Source: Bathymodiolus brooksi
Lineage: Eukaryota; Mollusca; Bivalvia; Mytilida; Modiolidae
Direction of reading: 5' to 3'
DNA length: 64,000 nt
NCBI GenBank assembly: GCA_963680875.1
Contig: OY804575.1
Location: 102,417,505 to 102,481,504 of the forward strand
Positions 12,028-23,975 of the stretch are shown piece by piece. Within the stretch, counting starts at the first letter, position 1. Every line of letters begins with the position of its first letter. The translations under genes were made by a program, and so were the position numbers. The notes under the pieces are model-generated. The model did no database searches. It was not told the DNA's origin and saw only the letters and a program-made list of their open reading frames with translations.

Positions 12028-12350
12028 AGTTCAGAGTGATTGTTGTTTATTGTCAAATGAGCAATATTTCAGCTATATCATGGTGAGAACTAGTTACATT
12101 CAAAAATATGATAACGATATCTGCTTTGTACTAGACTAACGTGCCTCGGATAGACTTGTTGCTCCACTCTGACAAATTATCCAAATTCCAAGTCAACCAG
12201 TCTTTGCTCTTTCTCCCTTATGCTTCGTGCTCAGCAGAAAAGCATAACAAATACCAATTTTATAGTCTTTGATTTATAAACCTGACCAACAGGACTCAAA
12301 CCCATGATATAACAAACTCAAAACAAGCATGGTAACCATTACTATACAGT
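12028..12350 (-). mobile_element. SINE family A, near full length, diverged
   Basis: Tail GAGTGATTGTTGTTTATTGT, AATATTTCAGCTATATCATG, core GTACTAGACTAACG, then GTCTTTGCTCTTTCTCCCTT. The degraded tRNA head holds GGACTCAAACCCATGATATA and GTAACCATTACTATACA. B-box mutations suggest it is old. Confidence 0.8.
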
Positions 12351-12880
12351 TGTAGTGGTGTGGTGTCAAATATCTTTACCCTAACCATAACCAGACCGGT
12401 ACAAAGTTTAAAGGCATATCTTACTTCTTAAGACAAGAACAACAAATGTGAATTATAATTAGATTAATAATTATATAATTATGGGGACGGAATTACAGTA
12501 CAAAGTTATTAACAATTAAACTCCATTATGACTTAAAAGTTGACTGGCTTACCCTAATTAACCAGACAAACCCTGACTCTAATTACAGAATCTGAAATCT
12601 AAAATTTATAATCAAATCAACATTTAACTTTGAAACAATTTGGTTTATATTTAGTTTAGCATATGACAGCTGTTTCTATTTGTACTAGAGTCCATATATT
12701 AAAAATCTATGAATAGGGTCTACCATAAAATCTTCATTATCAGATTAACATGCTCATTAAGTACATTAGTTTATTTTAGGTCTAAATATTTAATGATTGT
12801 TTGATTTCCCAGTAACAAAGTGAATACATTAAATCTGACAAACTGATTTTATATTGATCTTGTCTTTGGTCCTTAAAATG
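12351..12880. other. AT-rich intergenic sequence, nothing recognised
   Basis: No exon or element recognised. Confidence 0.4.
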
Positions 12881-13310
12881 GTGATGCACAACAATTCTTA
12901 AGGATAGAACCAATTCAAAAAAAAATATTAATAACAAAAATTATTCAAAAACAATTTCAATTTCATAAAAATTAAAACAAATACAAAATAGATCACTGTG
13001 GGGAAAAAAAACAGAAAACAAATAAACAGGAAAGAAATATCATGATTTTGACAAAATTTGCACATTTTCAATTGACTTAAAACTGAAAACTGGTCTATTG
13101 ACTTATAGTGATGCACAAGCCTCAAGGATAGAGCCACTTAAAAAAAAATATTAACAACAAAAATTATTCAAAAACAACTTCAATTTCAGAGAGTTTACAA
13201 CAAATACTATATATAGATGACTTTAAAAAGAAGGGAAAAAAAACAAGAAAAACAGGAAAGAATAATCACACTTTTGATCAAATTTGCTAATTTTCGTGAC
13301 TTTAAATCAC
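12881..13310. repeat. Two-copy tandem duplication, about 220 bp
   Basis: GTGATGCACAACAATTCTTA (12881) and GTGATGCACAAGCCTCAAGG (13108) each start a block. Both continue with AAAAATATTAATAACAAAAA-like sequence, TTATTCAAAAACAA, a run around GGGGAAAAAAAACAG and ATTTTGA(C/T)(A/C)AAATTTGC. The copies have diverged by scattered substitutions and small indels. Confidence 0.8.
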
Positions 13311-15964
13311 TTCATTTAAATACACATCAAAGGAATCGGGGTTACTTTTAAGCATTATCACCTTAATCAGAATTTGTAAGAAGGATGTCATGTTCGACTG
13401 AAATAATACCATTATTCGTTTTTGAATTCTTGGTTACCTGCGTCAACAATTATGATAATATTGGGCGACTTCCTTTCAATAATCTAATTTACAAATAAAT
13501 ATATATATATACCCTTTTAAATAAATTTCCTGGTAAATATTATTTCCTACATTCAAACCAAAGCATTCGGAAATAACACTTGACAATGAAGAGGGCTTAA
13601 GAAAGCGATCCGGATTTCGATATATAGAGTCCTTGAACCTAGAATATATCACTTTACATAGAATACATTACACATGTGCACGTGGAAACTAAACTAGGTC
13701 AATTACATCCTGGGACCTTTACTTTACTTGAAATTATAGTAAATTTTTTGTATATAAAATTTATTTAATAAAATATCCATCAAAAACAGACACAATTTCA
13801 TGTACAGCAGAAGATTTATTGTACTTGTAACATAAATATATATGTCCCTTGTATGTGTATCCATGTCCCCATTATATTAAACAGAGAACAAATTAAACTC
13901 TTTTGATGCCTTAAGCTTGTCTATAACTCTTTTTCATAGGAGCTACATTGCGTGGAAATTGTTTTTAATTCTCCAGCCGACATCCTATTCTGGGCTAAAA
14001 AAAATACCTGTGTTTTCACTAACTCTAATTTTAACTCCTTAGTGCTTACCCCAAAGTTTGTATTGCCAAACCTCGCACCCTTATCCTGTATAGCAAGGTG
14101 AAAATTAAAAAAATTGTTTTACCTACCTATATACATTTTTGTAGCTACCCTATTTTTATCAAGAGTGTGAGTAGACACACAGGTATTTTTTTCCTTGACC
14201 CTTAACTTAAGAGAAGAAAGATAGACAAGGGGTCAACATTGAAAGGAGTGGGACTGTTGATGCTAGGATTCTCAATGAAAAGTGAGGTTTATTAGACAAG
14301 ATATTGGGAGTCAAAACACAAGATGGAATATATTCATTCACTAATGGCCATTTCACTCTCATTTTAAGGTACAAGTGATTCTTATTATTAAAGACCCTAC
14401 TGTGACTGTGAAATGTAGAACAGCAATAAAAGCGCTGTTCCTGTACTTTAATATATATCTGCTGTTCATGTACTTTAATTTATATCTAAGTGTAAAATTG
14501 GATGGTCTTTCAAGTTCATTTATATTCATATCCTTTCTTACTAAATCATGTTTTGTAATTTTCGCTTTGAATTACCCCTTGGTAACTTTTGATTTTTCTT
14601 AAAACAAATAGTTTTGAAATTTGTTAAAAAACAAAAAACAGGTCCCCCTTACTGAAATGTCTGGATCCACCTCTGGATACAAATAGACCCTCCTCTTCTT
14701 GTCAGGTCTACTAACAACTGTTTATAAGAGGTCATAAAATGTACTTTTAATATCAACTTGTGATATCTACTAATGACAATGATCATTGAATGTCTTTCAT
14801 TCATGAATCAAGTAGATTTCTTCAAATTTTCTCACCATACATTTGAAGATTCTTCCACTTAATGGTATATAGCTGTTACTTTGATGTGAAGAAATAACAA
14901 GGACATAAAAGCTTAGTACCAGTAGTCTGTTTATACTTCTGTTTTTATTGAGGCTGAGGAAGGTATCATAGGGTGTTTATATACAAAATAAAACAAAATT
15001 CAATTGAAGCCAAGTTTAAGAGGTCAACAAATTAAATATGATATATTAACCCAAACCAATTGTTTTTTTTAAAGGAAACAAACTCTTTAGATATCAATAT
15101 CAATTATAAGAAAAACATATTTCATCCTAGACTTCTAAGAAACACACTTGATTTTTTTTCCTGTATAATTGTACCTACATACAAATTAATTAAACTTCTC
15201 CTTGAGTACCAGTTCACTGTCCCCTTGTTTTACCAAATTCTCACTCTCAGTATGCTTTGAAAACATCCATCACTTCATTTTTTTGCCAAACAATTTGGTC
15301 ATATCACTGACCAGTTCATATTGTAGTATAATGTATGCTCTTGTTTTAAACTTCTTCAAATATCTGATTCTGTTTTTATTTTATTTCCACTGATAAAAAA
15401 AAATCATTTAATTATCTACTTGAAATATATGTCAAAATTAAATGTGCAACCAATAACATAACCTTTGACCAACCACCTTGACCTACTTAAGATACAGAAA
15501 TGGGTGTACCACTCCTATAGAGCCCCACGAAAAGAAATTGATATAAAGTGCAGCTGTTTGCATACTAAAAGGGAAAAATTCATCTATTTCTCCATTACCT
15601 AAATGACATAGGGCTGTTAGACTATCTGATCATAGGAGACCCAATGGTGAGAAAACAGGACCTCCTACTGGGCCTAACTGGTGTAGATTTCACTGTCTGT
15701 CCATCAAAGAGAAACAGATAACAGAAAAACTGTATTCCAAATCCTTTGAGACATTCCAAAGTCTTGACCTACATGCAGATCTTGTAATATATAAATTACA
15801 ATTTATACAGGGATGAACCCCACGTGTCATATAAATTATACTCTCAGTCATTCAAACTATTTTTTTTCTCTCCTCTGATAATTTTGAAGTACATTTTGTA
15901 AGTTTTTACAAACCAGGGTTTTGTTTTTGTTAATGACAACTTTGTCAGGTTTTTCTTATTATTT
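13311..15964. other. Intergenic sequence with fragments of repeat family E
   Basis: 13990-14210 (TGTTTTCACTAACTC ... TAGTGCTTACC ... CTACCCTATTTTTATCAAGA) resembles 48140-48310 within a CSE1L intron, so it is an interspersed repeat. The rest is AT-rich with short open frames (14375-14602, 15060-15393) that have hydrophobic, low-complexity translations and no recognised motif. Confidence 0.4.
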
Positions 15965-16223
15965 TGAGAAAATATTAAATACTGACCAAGATAAGGTTGA
16001 AGGTTGAAACTTTGGCTGAGAAAATATTAAATACTGACCAAGATAAGGTTGAAGGTTGAAACTTTGGCTGAGAAAATATTAAATACTGACCAAGATAAGA
16101 TTGAAGGTTGAAACTTTGGCTGAGAAAATATTAAATACTGACCAAGATAAGATTGAAGGTTGAAACTTTGGCTGAGAAAATATTAAATACTGACCAAGAT
16201 AAGGTGAAGGTTGAAACTTTGGC
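15965..16223. repeat. 52-bp tandem repeat, 5 copies
   Basis: Units start at 15965, 16017, 16069, 16121 and 16173 with TGAGAAAATATTAAATACTG and end with GGTTGAAACTTTGGC. Copies are almost identical (one G/A change, one 1-bp deletion in the last), so the expansion is recent. Confidence 0.95.
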
Positions 16224-18134
16224 ATCTCTTCTACCTATATTAAAATTTGTAAACATTTTTTTTTTTTAGAAATCTACCTACCCGTCTCTTGAAATGAGTA
16301 ATCTGCATATTCTTAATTCTATCTATGTCAGGGAAAAATATACTTTATGTAGACAGTGTTTAAAATTTATGCAGGTTCGAGGTCTCTCACCTTACGTGGG
16401 TCATTTAAGTTGTGCTTGCTGACTTTTTGATTTTCTATTGAAATACCACTATCTTACTGTCATTAATAAAATTTCAGACAAAAAATATTTGAAAAGTAAA
16501 AAACATCTGTTCAATTGAGTAAAAACACTTAAAAAAATATATTTTGCATTGACATGTTTCCTCGGCACAATGCACACACTACCCAATTGTGAAGTAAATA
16601 TTAACACTCATCCACACATTTGTAACTTCTCTTGCCAAGAAAATTAGTTTTAAATTTTAGCAGTACAATGTATATCCATCCTCCAGCTGACAGAGGGATA
16701 ATGAAACAACCAAAGACCCAAAATCAGCAATGATGGAAATTCAACTGAGGGTTTGACTGAATACCAGCTTATGTACCACAAAAGATTCCTTGATCAGTGA
16801 CGAGTAAACAGGCCTTTGTTAACATACATGTATATTGACATAACAGGTGTTATGTCCTGCTCCATATACGAATACCCAATGCACTATGATGAAAATATAG
16901 CTGTTGTTAGACACTCAAAATATTCATTCCAGTAAATAATAAATTGTGTTTATTGATGATCTCCCCCTCCCCCTCCCCCCCCAATATATTTTCGCTTTAG
17001 ATATTGATCAATTTAGCCCCCTCAGCATATAGTAATCTGGCTGAGGGGCTAAATGGTACGTCATTCCATTATGTGAATAGAATATGTTCTGTAGTGTTGT
17101 TTTAAATCCCAATGAGGGAAGAAGAACAATGATACACAAACAAAATCACCTAAAAATCTCCTCACACGGTTGGATTGAATTTTCAGACTTACATACATGT
17201 ATACATCTATATATATCAAAACCTTAATATAATTTTTGTTTTATTTGTGTCCATTTAGAAACTAATATCATGTGTCATTGGGTTTGAGTTCTTCTAGCTA
17301 TCTGTCATCTTTCTGCCATTATTTATTAGAGTTTATAAAAGCCCTAAGGATATTTCATTTTAATCAAACCCTGAATTAAATTTCTGAAGATTCCATTCCC
17401 CCAGATGACAAAAGATAGCAATAACTGTTATTTTCTCCCCGTCAACGATTTGTAATTTAATACAACTATCTTTTATTACAGAAAACATAAAAAACGTAAT
17501 TTCGAAATGTAATGGCAATTCTTTAATATTCATCAACATCGCTTCAAACAGCTGGAATCATTTCCAAACAACATTTTAGCCATTTAGTCGGGACAAATTA
17601 AGCCGAAAACTTTTAATACAAGCTTTAGGCTTCCTCGCTAAGCCTCTCTAATGCTAACATGTGATTTCCGATTGACATTGCAAACAATAGAACACAGACG
17701 ACGCAGCATCATTACAAAATGAAAAAGTTCTGTATAATTGCAGTGAAAATGACACCAGATCCTACGAGTTAAACATGCTAATTGCTACTCTGCATTAAAT
17801 CTTTGTGGAAGATAATTGCACATCAGCTACAATATTTACATTTCACCTTTTGATGTATAAAAGAATTATTATTTTTTCTCTTATCAATTCATTCCATCAG
17901 CACAAATAAGGGATTTAGTCCATCCTTCTTTGAAGCAGTTTTCAACGCATAATTAACTTTTGTCATGTAGTTAGAGATATAATTAAGTAAAAATAAAACA
18001 TCAGAAAAGAACTTTGGACTTCCTAATGTTTATTAAAAAAAAACAACAACAAAACTGCATCATTTATTTAAATGGAAAAGATTAGGCATGACAAAAGTCC
18101 TTTGTTTAACTCTTTATACATGTATTGAAATCTT
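16224..18134. other. Intergenic sequence; candidate conserved non-coding block at 17440-17860
   Basis: 16963-16982 is a C-rich microsatellite. From about 17440 to 17860 the sequence has even composition with no homopolymers or repeat-family words and includes homeodomain-like ATTA/TAAT cores and CAGCTG. No frame is open across it. It stands out from its surroundings, but conservation cannot be shown from one sequence. Confidence 0.3.
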
Positions 18135-18215
18135 GTGGTTTAGGGTACATAACATCACTTTCATTAATATTTCAGTTATATTGTGACTGCCAGTTTTATT
18201 GGTGGGTTATACTGT
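18135..18215 (-). mobile_element. SINE family B tail fragment
   Basis: Contains ACATCACTTTCATTAATATT, TCAGTTATATTGTGACTGCC and AGTTTTATTGGTGGG; the remainder of the SINE is lost. Confidence 0.65.
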
Positions 18216-18454
18216 AATATTCAGGAAAAAAAACCTCACAGATCAGCGGCAAGATACAAACAAACCTAATAACAAGAACAAAATAATAACACAGATATTA
18301 TCTAACTTAGTGTGCACGACATGTTTCTGGATCAACCTCCATCAGGCATGTCCACAGTCAAATGACTGTATAACCGAATAATTCCAAAATCCCTGCAAGC
18401 AAGAAAACCAAAGGATCTAAACAGTATCACTAAAATTTCAAAAGGCCACCCATG

Positions 18455-18661
18455 CCAGTCAGGGTTAGTATTAAGGTATTTAATGCCATTTTTAACAATA
18501 TATCAGGTATATCGTGGCGGAGGAAACCAGAGCTGTCTGAGCGGGGATCTACTCACAACGTTAGTGGCGATAGCACTGATGATAGCCTAGATAGGTATAA
18601 ATCCAACTACTATAGATCATGGCCACGACATCTCCATCCCTCCCCCCCCCCCCCCCCCCCC
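18455..18661 (-). mobile_element. SINE family B, internally deleted, ending in a poly(C) run
   Basis: Tail words (TTTAATGCCATTTTTAACAA, TATCAGGTATATCGTGGCGG) pass directly to the B-box side (GGGGATCTACTCACAACGTT) and then TAAATCCAACTACTATAGAT. The middle (GTCAGTTTTATT to TGTTGTATCGAG) is deleted. A run of about 20 C follows at 18642-18661. Confidence 0.7.
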
Positions 18662-19221
18662 ATGCCAGGGAGTGAGAGAGAGATGAACTCCAGCCTCAAC
18701 AGTAATAACAGTTTTCAGGAACTGTAAATTTCAACAATATATACATCCCTCAGTATAAATAGTCCACCAGCAGAGGCATCCATGAAGGGAAAGTAATAAA
18801 AATGGAGATGAAAGTTGCATAAAATATGCCTTGTCATAGAACAGAATTCAACCTACATCATTAGTGGAGATAGGCATTGATTGTATTAAATCTTGTGTTA
18901 AAATAAGAACAATTTATGCTGTAAATAGAATGTAATACCATTTTTATATCACCTGTTATCATCAACATGTCATAATTTGACATTTTTCATAAAAAATTAC
19001 AACTCATCATGAAATATATTTGGGTACTACATAATTAAGATTAGCATTATTTATGGGTTATTATATAAGGGTGGTAAACAAATATGGGTCAGTGTATTAT
19101 TATTATCGATCTTTTTTACCATGGAACTTTACACATGTGAGCAAGAATAGATGAGGAACATAATTAACAAAAAATAATCAAACATTATCCAATGACTGAC
19201 CGACTTATTGTCAGATGAGGA
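18662..19221. other. AT-rich sequence, nothing recognised
   Basis: No gene or element boundary recognised between the two SINE remnants. Confidence 0.4.
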
Positions 19222-19324
19222 TATAATTAACACCACAGTCACCACTTTAAAACAATATTGAAATTGTATATAGTGGTGTGGTGATAAGTTTTATTGATGG
19301 AGGAAGACCAGTGCAGAGATACTT

Positions 19325-19877
19325 CAGGGTTTTTGCTCCCCTTATTTTACTGCCAAATTTCGGCCACATTCCCAATGAAAAAAAGGGTCCTTTTTTCCCA
19401 AAATCGGTCAGATAATTCCCAAACTGATTGGAGTTATTGTCGGTAAAAATCCGGATTTAGTGACTGGTTCCGGAAACGTTTTTTATATTATGCGATTACA
19501 TATCCAGTCGTCTGTGCGCTTTTCATCACGGTTTTTTGTGCACTCGGTCTTTATTCTTTTTTGACATAAACATGTCTCACAACAGTCATTCTCTTAGAGA
19601 GGTTTTCCAATTAGTGCACACAGATCAGGCTTTATTACAGACTTTTCAAAATGTATACAAACTTCTTTACTTGATGAATATCATCCCTGCCTCTACTGCC
19701 TCTGTGTCAAAAATAAAAAGGACAGATACATGATGCTGTAATTGAGTGAAATAAATTCTACTGCAAAGTTATTTTGTTTGTTGTAATGCCTAAGTTAATT
19801 TCAGATTCATATTTTGATGATAAAATTTCCCAATTTAGGTTAGGCAGCAATTCCCAAAAGAGCCAGCAAAAACTCTG
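19325..19877 (+). mobile_element. Internally deleted hAT-like DNA transposon, 553 bp, 5-bp TSD
   Basis: The left end is CAGGGTTTTTGCTCCCC; the right end read inward on the other strand is CAGAGTTTTTGCTGGCTC, a terminal inverted repeat of about 13 bp with one mismatch. Both ends are flanked by TACTT (19320-19324 and 19878-19882). CAG(A/G)G ends are typical of hAT elements. A 5-bp rather than 8-bp duplication would fit the hAT5 group. The interior holds the end of a hAT-type transposase reading frame. Confidence 0.7.
19572..19733 (+). pseudogene. Remnant of hAT transposase C-terminus
   Basis: From ATG at 19572 the frame reads 53 residues to TGA. Its middle, FQNVYKLLYLMNIIPASTAS, has the pattern of the hAT dimerisation (hATC) region, in which a helix leading into (I/L)P.S.AS.ER.FS..(K/R)(R/T)(I/L)K is typical. 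Here the residues expected between ASV and SKIKR (the ERSF segment) are missing, so the protein is truncated and internally deleted. It lies inside the 553-bp element whose ends are also hAT-like, which supports the assignment. The frame is open upstream to 19536, but only non-ATG starts precede 19572. Non-functional. Confidence 0.6.
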
Positions 19878-20112
19878 TACTTGCAACTCCTCTAAATGAG
19901 TCATGGACTGAGTCCATCACCATTTTTTTTTACAGACAATAACTAAAAATGTATTAGTTTTAACTCATGTTTTTTTTGTTGGGACTTTTAAAAATTTTAT
20001 CCTACAAGGATCACTGAATCCGAGTATGGTACCCGGAGAAAACCACATACCAGCCACAAATCTGGCAACGTGGGGCAAGAATTCAACTACCATATGATTC
20101 CGCCACCGACAA

Positions 20113-23100
20113 TCAATCGATAAAAACTAGAACAAAACAAGTGCCCCTATATTTCTTTCTGCTGAATGTATTTTTTCGACTCTACTATCTCATAATAAAT
20201 CAAAGTAAAATTAAAAGAAAATGATTAAAGAAAGTATTGAAGTAGACAGTAGTTAACTACATTCCCAGAGGTTTGCATGAAAACTAATGCATTTTTCACT
20301 CCCATAAAATTTGATTTTCTGGCTCATCAAATTGACATTTGTTCTTTATGTCAACTGTCAAAATAACAGCTGATTGAAACCGACATGGTTGTGTACATTT
20401 CATAACCTTAGTTTTCCTGTGTTTTATCAAGCAAGAAATCTGTATGATTTAATCAGCTACATAAACAATACACTTAGAAAATGAATGGTCTTTAATTCCT
20501 GCATCTTGTAGATAACATCTTTTTAAATGAGGTCAAGTTAAGAACATGTTTAACTTAAAATATTTATACAATCTAGTCATTTATAGACCAAAGACTTTCC
20601 ATCTGAGAGATCTTAGTTCTTACAGATATAGATGACAATATATATTTTTTATTTTTTTTTTAAATTGTAAAAGCAAAGTTGTGGCCAAAGGGAGATAAAT
20701 CTTGTATTCATTAAAAATGTTTTCTTGAAGTACTAGTCTAAGGGAGGTAATCAAAACTATATTTCAACAAAAATAACTTTTAATTATTTTCGAATTTTGT
20801 GCACAATAAATCAAACAAATGATCTTCACAGCACATTTTACATATCATTGTCAGTTGCTTATAAGCACGCCCGTAAGCCACAAATCTGACAAAGTAAAAA
20901 TATTTCAACCATAAATTAAAATCATTCATTTCAAACTGGTTAAAAATCCCTTTCAAAAATTGGGTTAAGTTAATATGATCTACCTTGGGACATACATCAG
21001 TCCTTCCCAAGGTCTGTCGGACATGTGGCAATGTCCAGTAAAAATTGGTTTGGTCCTGTAAAAGGTTATTCATTACTGGACCAAATGACCAGTAGGAATC
21101 TGAGCACATCCTCTGTGGAGCATATGTGAATGTCCTGTAAACTTGATGCTGGGTCCAGTAATTTGTACTCCTTTACTGGACCGAATGTCCATTCAACTTC
21201 AACTTGCCTTGGGAAACACTGCAGACATACAAGATGAAGTGTTTTCATACCGAGAAGCATATCAGAACATTATAATACTGGCTGTAATGTCCAATTGTAG
21301 TCTGACACAGTAATAGTAAATGAGAAATTTGTAAAAGTATTGTCCTTAATTCCCAGCCTACCTCCGATACAATTATCATGTACTTATTGAAGTACTCTAA
21401 AATGAATAGACACTTTGACTTCAACCAAGTGAAATGCAAACATTTAAAAAAAAATTGTTTACTGAAATTTGTACATTAATTTGGTAAAACTATAAAACTT
21501 TCCTTTTTATCAAGGAAACTTTAATGCTGTTCCGACGATATCCACTCTACAACTCCACATATTTCAAAATAAAAATTAGCTCTTACCGACTTACGTCAGA
21601 CAGATTTTCTCGGTATTGTATTTATTCTCAAGTGTAATAAATCAATTTCAAATGAACATATCATATCTGTGTGAAAAATCAATCATTGAAGGAATCTATC
21701 CAACATTAATTTTATGCTGTGGGCCTGTGGCATTCAAATTCATAGGCATAGAAAGGTGCACTTTGTTACAAAATTTAAGGTCATACATTGAGGTTTCAGG
21801 ACCTTCTTTTCAATTTTAATTCAGCTTTTCAGTCACATTGAATCATTTCAAACAAACAGGTTGTTTTTTGTTGGTTATTGTTCAGCATCAAATATTTCAT
21901 GCATATTTAGTAATTATAAGAAACATGTAGACCAGCCAGTACTTCCATTGGCAATAAATATTTCACAATAGGTCCTTCATTTTTTTTAATTTACAAAAAT
22001 GATACATCCACCTGTCACATCAAAACTATTCTTAATCCATATCCACCAGAAAAAGCATGGCAAAATTTTACAAAATCATTTTTGAAACTGTGTACAATGG
22101 GAGACAACTCAAATTAAATTATTTTCTCATTTACAAGTCAAATATTATACATCAAACACTCATAAATGCATTTGAAAATTGATTAGAAATTAAAGGCTAC
22201 TGAAGTTTTAAAAAAAAAATCATTATAAGAATCTCAAAACTTGTAGAAATAGAAAAAAAACATCAACAAAATGAACTATAAAATAAAGTGAAAACTTCAT
22301 GTTTCTGAACACATTTCTGTTACTGAATAACAACACAAAATTGTGGAAAAAAATTCTTAAATCTGTTCCAATTTTCCCTAAAGCAAAAGAGGAAGTCATA
22401 TATACATCAATAATTTTATAATTCCCTTAAATACACTGACATTTCGGCCAGCGTCGTACATTGATTTATGGGAACTAAATGATCAACATGTACATTGATC
22501 AACAAAAACTATATTTTTGTACTGAAAACAACACAAAAATTGTCAAGACCTTTTTTTTAAAGAAATACAATGTACATGTACCATGTCTAATGTAAATTTA
22601 ATAGAAAATGACCAGAAAAAGTTGTAATGAATCAAGACTAGATTTCTGTCCAATAGTATTGGCAATACAGTTCCTGACCTGGTTTTTGACCCCAAGAAGT
22701 TGGCAGCTCATCTTGTAATATATGTACAGTAAATGTATTTATAATTATCTACATATTACTAGATCATAAATAACAAGAGTCTATATATCACTGCCCTGGT
22801 AAAGAAGATTCATTGAACTTTAGTATTGCCTACATACATGTACTTGTCTACCCTCTGTACTTGTCTACCCTCTGAGTGTCAAAGAGGAACAAGACTAGAT
22901 CAGAGGGAGTAGTCTCCCTTCTGATAACAAAAATTGATAAATCACCTTTCAATGAGAAAGCCCAAAGAACACATATAAAGGATAATTGTGCATCTGATCT
23001 ATGTCTATTAGTTTTGTGATGTCAGTGCATAAGCAAACATTAAATAATGCAGTATTACACAACTTTACCATGGCCTTGGAATTATTCCCTTGAATTCAGA

Positions 23101-23140
23101 GAGATATTCATTCAGAAATTGCTTTCTCTTTTTTTTTTTG
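20113..23140. other. AT-rich intergenic sequence, no gene recognised
   Basis: - strand frames at 20780-21109 and 21066-21260 contain internally repeated phrases (TGGACATT and GGTCCAGTA occur several times), so they look like a repeat rather than an exon. 22790-22930 has a short direct repeat (ACTTGTCTACCCTCTG twice). A GTAAGT donor-like site on the - strand near 21589 is not preceded by an open exon. Confidence 0.35.
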
Positions 23141-23342
23141 GTTGCTTTTGTTGTTAACGCCAACTCAACAATTTTTCAGCTATATCATGGCGAGAACAAG
23201 TTGATTTTCAATAAGATGATGATGATGAGGTCCGCTTTGTACTAGACCAACACACTTGGTTGGATTTTTATAGTGCTAATTCATTGAAACAACAGTCTGC
23301 GGATAGTCGCCCAACTCTGTTACATTATCCTGATTCCGAGCA
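23141..23342 (-). mobile_element. SINE family A, head missing
   Basis: GTTGTTAACGCCAACTCAAC, TTTTTCAGCTATATCATGGC, GTCCGCTTTGTACTAGACCA, then CTGATTCCGAGCATTAC, where it breaks before the tRNA-like head. It abuts a family B SINE in the opposite orientation. Confidence 0.8.
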
Positions 23343-23343
23343 T

Positions 23344-23530
23344 TACTAATTTAGGGGCCGCTGTGATCGCGATCATATGATAGTTCAATCAGTGCCACTA
23401 AAGTTTGTCAGTGACTTGCGACAGATCGTTGGTTTTCTCCAGGTACTCCAGTTTCCTCCACCAATAAGATAGACTGTGAAGATATAACTGAAATATTGTT
23501 GATAGTGGCGTTAAACAACATAACCCTAAG
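23344..23530 (+). mobile_element. SINE family B, + orientation, internally deleted
   Basis: Head side GGGGCCGCTGTGATCGCGAT and ATATGATAGTTCAATCAGTG, then AAGTTTGTCAGTGACTTGCG, TCCTCCACCAATAAGATAGA, and tail TATAACTGAAATATTGTTGA ... GGCGTTAAACAACATAACCC. The B-box segment is deleted. Confidence 0.8.
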
Positions 23531-23852
23531 CCTACAGCATTGCTATTTTTTTTCAAGTTAAAGGGGCATAACTCAAGATTGGACAATTTTATCTATTAGT
23601 GTAATTCATTGTATAGGATTCCATCTTAGAAGACAATTAGATAAACGTTGGTACAGAGCCTCAAGATAAGTTACATATTCGTATAATTATGCAATATAAA
23701 CTGGTGATCCTGAAAACCCAATAAATCTATCAGTTCATGTGTACTAAAACCCAAGATACAGTTAGATCTACACAAGTGATTGCCTCAATGTAAAAAATGT
23801 GTATCCCTGCTACATGTAATAAAAATAATACATCAAATTCAGTATGTTCTGA
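23531..23852. other. AT-rich sequence, nothing recognised
   Basis: No exon or element boundary recognised. Confidence 0.35.
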
Positions 23853-23975
23853 CAGGCCTCACCAAACCAGGCGAAGTGGGCGAAATTCTCGCCCTATATC
23901 AGCTGGAATCACCCTCCCTCAACTCCAAAGCGAAATTAAGGTCACTGTTTCTTTTTGCTAGTCGCTCCTTTCTTG
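23853..23975 (+). mobile_element. Terminal fragment of a second hAT-like repeat family
   Basis: The stretch CTCACCAAACCAGGCGAAGT then GGGCGA matches, as reverse complement, the right end of the element at 53857-54269 (CAGGGCTCACCAAACCAGG). A 101-codon + strand frame over 23780-24085 therefore translates repeat sequence, not a gene. The other end of this copy was not found. Confidence 0.5.

Larger units (their letters stand above)
19222..20112 (-). mobile_element. SINE family B interrupted by a hAT-like element
   Basis: The left piece (19222-19319) has ACCACTTTAAAACAATATTG and GATAAGTTTTATTGATGGAG. The right piece (about 20020-20112) has GAGTATGGTACCCGGAGAAA and ATTCAACTACCATATGATTC. Between them sit the hAT-like element at 19325-19877 and about 140 bp of unassigned sequence. 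Confidence 0.55.

Noticed and set aside
20780..21260. Two overlapping - strand frames (109 and 64 codons)
   Set aside because: The underlying DNA repeats TGGACATT and GGTCCAGTA phrases, so it looks like a degraded repeat; no family match.
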